From: Hysterangium stoloniferum
Lineage: Eukaryota; Basidiomycota; Agaricomycetes; Hysterangiales; Hysterangiaceae
Length of the DNA: 64,000 bases
Assembly: GCA_015178975.1 (NCBI GenBank)
Contig: WHVD01000086.1
Location: forward strand, 186,001 to 250,000
Direction of reading: 5' to 3'
This document shows, piece after piece, positions 58,236-64,000 of this stretch. The translations under genes and the position numbers were made by a program. Numbering within the stretch: position 1 is the first letter of the stretch; each line of letters opens with the position of its first letter. The notes beneath the pieces were generated by a model. The model saw only the letters and a list, made by a program, of their open reading frames with translations. It did not search any database and was not told the origin of the DNA.

Positions 58236-61200
58236 TGTTGAAGTAACGGTGTTACATAAGCTGTATTTGTAAGCTGGAACGCAGTGTTGGGCAACTATAT
58301 AGTTGCGCTTCGCTTATGGATACTATATATGGTTGGAGACCGATCGCGTAACCTCTCAGTGAAGGTTTATCACTCACTGAGAGGTACGCATATTTCCCTT
58401 ATCTCGCATTAGTAGTTTACTTACTATTGGTTCAGTTATATTTAGGTAGATATCAATACATATCTTAGTGAAGGTTTATCACTCACTGAGAGTTATATTT
58501 AGAACTGCGCAAATATTCTCAACAGGTTATGGGCCCCGCAGAACCTAGTATCAAGAGTTTCGTTGTCCCAAAACTCGACCGAGAAGGATCGAACTGGGTT
58601 ACCTGGAAGAACCAGACACTGATGGTACTCAGTGCTGGTAGAGGTCTAAAACGACACCTTGAGGGAACTGCGAGGGAGCCGCCGCCGCCGCCGACTTTCG
58701 GGGCGAAGCATGTTATGACGGAAGACGATTGGGCCAAGGTCGAAGCTGCAGAGCAACGACAGGACGAATTTGAACAACGCGAGGCGTATATCAAAGCCCA
58801 GATCTTCACGTCCATCGAGCCGAGTCTTCAGATTGAGATTCAGAAGCTAAAGACGGCTAAGGCAGTGTGGGATGCATTATGCCTCAAACATGAGGGTAAA
58901 GCACTGTCAGTTAAAATTGATATCAGATGTCGCATGTATGAGATGAAGTGCGAAGACGACTCAGCAGTCAAAACGCACCTCGATGAACTCATGAAAATGC
59001 AAGCCCAACTCGAGGGCATGGACGCCGGTCTATCCAATGACGATCTAGTCACTGTTATACTTGGATCATTGCCGAAAACCTACCGACCAGTCATTAGCAC
59101 AATATCAATGTCCGCGAAATTCGCCGCATCACCCCTCGAACCGAATAAAGTGGTCGAAGCCATAATCGAAGAATTTGAAAGACTCACTATTGAAGAGAAG
59201 AAGCTGAAGGCTTCCGAGACTGCTATGTCAGCATCCAAACACCGCGGGAAACCCAAAAATACACAGAAAACGGATAAATCACACGAAAACATGGAGTGTT
59301 GGAACTGTGGGATTATGGGTCATATTTCAGCTGAATGCCGGAAACGAAAGAAGGGACAAGGGAAACGTGAACGGAAAGGAGAGAAGTCAAAGGCAAATGC
59401 AACAGTGTCAAGCACAGACTTCGCATTTACAACCACATTCTCCGGAACCACGCTATCCCGGGAAACGAGCCCACTTCGACACACCGAAATAGACGTATAT
59501 GATTCGGCAGCGTCGAATCATATGTCCCCTAGCCGCCATCGTTTCGTCACATTTAGAGAAACCACCCCACACCCAATAGAAGCTGCTGACAAAACTGTTT
59601 TTCACGCAACCGGAATCGGGAGCATGAAAGTCGCTATGCCAAATGGAAAATCAATGGTCAATGTGACATTGAACAATGTGCTGTACTCACCAGACCTAGC
59701 TTTCACACTAATATCACTTGCTCGCTGTGACAAATCAGGCTATTCAGCACTGCTAAAAAATCGGAGATGCACGATCAGGGACCCGGATGGGTGAAATTCC
59801 CCTTGCCGACGACGGTCTATACAAAATGGAGCACAAGACTTACCATAGTACCGCAAACATGACCTCAAAGAAAATGTCGATTGATGAATTGCACCGACGA
59901 CTAGGGCACATCGAACCCAATGCAGCAAAGAAATCAGTTCAGGATGGTCATATCCTCGGGATAGATTTGGACTTATCTAGTGAGCCAACATTTTGCACGG
60001 CATGTGTACAGGCCAAAATCACACGACTGCCCGTACCAAAAGAGCGCTCCAGCGAAATCACAGCAAACATCGGCGATAAGATCCACTCCGATGTATGGGG
60101 TCCTGCAAACCCTGAAAGCTACGACGCGAAAATGTACTTTGCCAGTTATACGGATGATAAAACCCGGTGGTCGTCACTTGCCATGTTAGGACAGAAAAGT
60201 GACGCATTTCAAGCCTATAAAGAATATGAAGCATGGGTTAGCACACAATATAATGGTAAAATAAAAATACTGCAGACAGACCGAGGTGGTGAATACTTAT
60301 CGAATGTATTCACTGAATACCTAAAATCGCAGGGAACGGAACGCCGATTGACGGTACATGACACACCTCAACAGAATGGCGTATCTGAGCGATTAAACTG
60401 CACGTTATTAGAACATGTTCGCGCCATGACAATCGCCGCAAACTTACCGAAATTTTTATGGACTGAAGCCATAAAACACGCAACCTGGCTTAAAAACCGC
60501 ACTTCAACGAGTGTCCTGGATGGACGTACCCCCTATGAAGTGTCGCGAAATGAAAAACCGAATCTGGGAAATGTTCTGGAATGGGGCGTGAAAGTTTGGG
60601 TATTAAAGGAAGAACGCGGGAAATTGGAAGCAAAAGCGAATGAAGGACGTTGGGTCGGATTCAGCGACGAAAGCAAAGGCCACCGTATTTATTGGCCTGG
60701 GAAACGCCGCGTTACAGTTGAGCGTAACGTCAGATTCAATGAATCGACCACTGTCGTTTTAGATGATGTACAGGCTGAGGGAGGGAATATGATTTCAGAC
60801 AGCCTGAACACCACGCAAAACGACATACCTACACCCCAACAACAACCACTGATCCTAAACGACACCCAGCATGCACGAATAGACCCGCTCGAAGATTTCG
60901 AAGAGACAGAAACATCCGGACGAGGACAAAGAACACGGAAACCATCAACATATGTCCGTGACATCAATACTGGCCAGGGATCTACAGAGGGACGACTGAA
61001 AGGTCCAGCATTTCCGAAAGGAATGCCAGTACCCCTCGAAACACCTCAGAAAGACTTGACGCGAGACGTTGCAGCTGTTGCAGCGATGCTGAAAATCAAC
61101 GATCAACTGAAGAGTGAGATAAATGAAGACTTACCGGCCATCTCGACATCGTTCGAGAATGCAATGGCAACAATCATACACGATATCGATGAACTGCCAG

Positions 61201-62948
61201 CGAACGTTGCAGAAGCGAAGTCTCGAAGTGATTGGCCACAGTGGAAATGTCACTTGAGAAGGAAATGCAGCACCACGTAGACGCTGGCACATGGGAACTT
61301 GTCGAACCGCAAAAAGGTATGAATGTTATAGGAAGCAAAGTCGTCATGCTATACAAGCACGGTCCAAACGGTGAGATCACGGCTTACAAGTCTAGGTTCG
61401 TAGCGCAAGGGTTCTCTCAGCAAGAAGGCATAGATTACAACGAAACGTTCTCACCTACCGCAAAATTGACCGCTATCCGCATTATCGCCGCTATCGCCAC
61501 ACGGAATGACTGGGAACTCGAACAAACAGATGTTGACGCTGCGTATCTGAACGCACCTCTTACTGAAACGATCTACATGAGGCAACCAAAAGGACTTGAG
61601 ATCCCAGGAAAAGAGCACATGGTGTGCCTGCTCAAACGCGCAATATATGGATTGAAGCAAGCCGGTCGCGAGTGGTATCAACACCTTTGCGGGATCATGT
61701 TCCGGTTTGGATTCACCCGATGCCAAGTCGAACACGCAGTCTTCTACAGGTATACTGACGAAACCACATTAATCGTTGCAGTTGACGTCGACGATATGAC
61801 CATGGCGGGGAACTCAAAAGCCATCATCTTGAAATTCAAGAGCGAACTCCGACAGGAATTCAAGATAAAGGATCTTGGCGAACTCAAGTGGCTCTTGGGG
61901 ATTGAAGTCAAACGCAATCGTACAGCTCGAACAATATCATTCTCGCAACGCTCATATATTGACAAGATTGTCGCACGATTTGGCTTACAGGATGCAAAGC
62001 CATTATCGACCCCCCTTGACCCCCATCACCGCCTTTCCCTCTCACAATCACCCAGCACACCACATCAGCTCGAAGAAATGCGTAATGTACCCTATTGCGA
62101 GGCGATTGGATCTCTTATGTACGCGGCACTCGGTACACGCCCAGACATAGCATTTGCAATATCCTTCCTTGCACAATTTATGCAAAACCCCGGTCGGCCG
62201 CACTGGGAAGCTGTAAAAAGGGTCCTCAGATACCTGAAAGGAACAAGAGATCAATGGCTGGTATTCGGAGATAAGCGAAATGACTCACGAAATGCACTCG
62301 AAGGTTTCACCGATGCAGATTGGGGCTCGCAAGAACATAGACACTCGATCTCGGGCTATGTCTTTACCATAGATGGAGGAGCTGTATCATGGAGCTCGAA
62401 AAAGCAGAACGTTGTTGCATTATCAACGACGGAGGCAGAATATATAGCTGCGACTCACGCTACGAAGGAGGCCCTATGGATTCGGGCATTCATAGCCGAA
62501 ATCGCTCGTTCGCTTACTCGCCCTATCACGGTCCACTGTGATAATCAATCCGCCATATCGATTGTAAAAAATGATGAATTCCACGCACGCACCAAACACA
62601 TTGACATCCGATATCATTTCATTCGCGAAGTTGCCAATAAACAACTAGTGTCAATGCACTATGTACCTACGGACGATAACCCTGCCGATATGCTAACAAA
62701 GCCATTAGCCAGGCCGAAGGTCGAAAGGTTCTCATATCTCGTTGGACTACGTTCCGCTTAAGGGAGGGTGTTGAAGTAATGGTGTTACGTAAGCTGTATT
62801 TGTAAGCTGGAACGCAGTGTTGGGCAACTATATAGTTGCGCTTCACTTATGGATACTATATATGGTTGGAGACCGATCGCGTAACCTCTCAGTGAAGGTT
62901 TATCACTCACTGAGAGTTATATTTAGAACTGCGCAAATATTCTCAACA
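58236..62948 (+). mobile_element. Young copia element, nearly whole
   Basis: LTRs 58236-58524 (289 bp) and 62769-62948 (180 bp) start TGTTGAAGTAA and end ATTCTCAACA. The length difference is a repeat-copy difference around GTGAAGGTTTATCACTCAC. The shared part differs at about three positions, so the insertion is very recent. CCAGC flanks both ends. Primer site GGTTATGGGCCC at 58525-58536; polypurine tract AAGGGAGGG before the right LTR. Parts in order: gag (knuckle CWNCGIMGHISAEC near 59.3 kb), protease (DSAASNHMSPSRHRF), integrase (ELHRRLGHIEP; TDRGGEYL), reverse transcriptase (about 61.2-62.0 kb; DVDAAYLNAPL, VDVDDMTMAG) and RNase H (DADWGSQEH; STTEAEYIA). It looks almost whole, with about two breaks. 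Confidence 0.95.
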
Positions 62949-62953
62949 CCAGC

Positions 62954-63451
62954 ATCAAGATAGCGAGTGCCTTTGTAAAATCCTTCCCTCGCTGGACTTC
63001 GTGAGGGACGAGGGATTTTCTGTTTGTGTTGGCTCGAGCTTTGTTTCTTAAATGTGAATAAGTTAATATAAAGAGGGAATAAAATATGTATGCCACCTTT
63101 ACAACAATCGCCCTCACAAGTCTAGCGCTGCACGCTGACTACCGCTAAGATGAATAAATTAATCAAAAAGCAAAACCTAATGATGCTTATGTCATAGGGA
63201 AAATAGTCTCAGTTGCATATCTTTGAAAAATATAACATAATATAGGCTATATAAGAAGGTTTTAAATTCTTGTTGTTAATTTGGACAAAAATAATTTGTC
63301 CACATTCTCTAAAGGAGGCACATGATTATTCTGCACCCATGTTAACAACATGGCCAACTGGGCCCACTCCACCACTGCAGGCCTCGAAATCCTTGCCAAC
63401 TGTATCCACAGCCTTAGTGTAGCCAATGCCAGCCTCCTATACCACACTATT
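62954..63451. other. No gene seen
   Basis: A minus-strand frame (63576-63262) overlaps the following LTR and has no motifs. Confidence 0.4.
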
Positions 63452-63751
63452 TGTTGGAATGTATACATCATGAACACTCGGGTATAGACACCCGACACCA
63501 CCACCATATCATTGATGGTGCCTGGTGATGGTTGGACCTGCAGCATATATAAGCTAGTTGACCATTGTAGTGTCACCTCAGTCCGTTATACATATACGTG
63601 ACTGAGGTGAGTCAAGATCCTAAGCTAATCACTGATACTGTAACTAATAGTTGCTTTATTAGTTATATTACTATTAGGTACAAAATATATTAGTCCCTTA
63701 TACATATACGTGACTGAGTTATATTACTATTAGGGACTATATATTTTAACA
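63452..63751 (+). mobile_element. copia LTR at the right edge
   Basis: Starts TGTTGGAATGTATAC, ends ATATTTTAACA, and is followed immediately by GGTTATGGGCCCC, the same primer site as the other copia elements. Internal repeat CATATACGTGACTGAG occurs twice. The following 249 bp show no gag start, so it may be a truncated element or one continuing past the window. Confidence 0.75.
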
Positions 63752-64000
63752 GGTTATGGGCCCCAGTCGCGCCAGATAACACGAATGATGAAACACCGTC
63801 CAATCGTGTTTTCAAGCCACAAGACCCTTTCATACATTCTCATACCTAATCGAAACAAAATTTCTGCACAGGCTGCAAATTCATCTTCAAAATGCTCTTC
63901 ACCCCACATTCCCTTTAGGGGACTCAAAGTTCTTACACATGGTGTCAATCACCCATTCCTACCATGTCGCCATGACAATTATCATTTGAACATACGTCCA
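63752..64000. other. Sequence after the copia LTR
   Basis: Begins with the primer-binding site. The only frame of note (minus, 63948-63754) has no recognisable domain. Confidence 0.35.

Noticed and set aside
1-64000. tRNA, rRNA, CRISPR, bacterial operon or plasmid features
   Set aside because: None visible by eye. tRNA cloverleafs could be missed without a search tool, but no obvious A and B box pair was noticed.

Overview
The window comes from a basidiomycete fungus, most likely an Agaricomycete. The evidence is short GT-AG introns of about 50-80 nt, a Zn2Cys6 transcription factor with several very small exons, a DUF6533-like seven-helix membrane protein, an INO80-complex Ies2 subunit, fungal P-loop GTPases, and a dense nest of copia, Ty3/gypsy and DIRS-like retroelements plus pogo-, Mutator- and LINE-type elements. 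I see no bacterial features and no tRNA, rRNA or CRISPR array.

Layout. 0-6.8 kb holds two divergent fungal GTPase genes. The left one (minus, start 3392) looks intact and ends in something remarkable: at least 30 consecutive micro-exons, all but one exactly 3 nt (one codon), separated by 51-81 nt introns, running off the left edge. The right one (plus, from 4208) is decayed and split by a 1.17 kb Mutator-like element with a 9-bp target duplication. 7.3-9.5 kb holds gypsy and LINE remains. 10-12.7 kb is a small LTR-flanked element containing a solo LTR. 12.9-21.5 kb is a copia fossil invaded by a DIRS-like element and by an LTR that itself carries another LTR. 21.5-29 kb is mostly degenerate, with a WD40 beta-propeller pseudogene (24.2-26.2 kb) and a three-exon hypothetical gene. 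29-43.3 kb is a stack of nested LTR elements: a gypsy fossil whose LTR is interrupted by a copia element and by a non-autonomous LTR element, then another LTR and a copia fossil. 44.7-47.3 kb is a complete-ended pogo/Tigger-type DNA transposon. 48.2-56.5 kb is the most gene-like part: ies2, a DUF6533-like membrane protein, a TIR element and a zinc-cluster regulator. 58.2-62.9 kb is a young, nearly whole copia element, and another copia LTR lies at the right edge.

The best candidate for an undescribed system is the single-codon-exon tail of the GTPase gene (1-2069). Splice-site variation there follows donor and acceptor consensus, spacing matches intron length, the 31 recovered codons are open only in the frame continuing from the preceding normal exon, and in the leftmost eight near-identical 60-72 bp units the intron sequence is conserved while the codon differs. 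That suggests introns were copied into a pre-existing coding sequence, almost at every codon. All calls are from reading the sequence; splicing is inferred, not measured.
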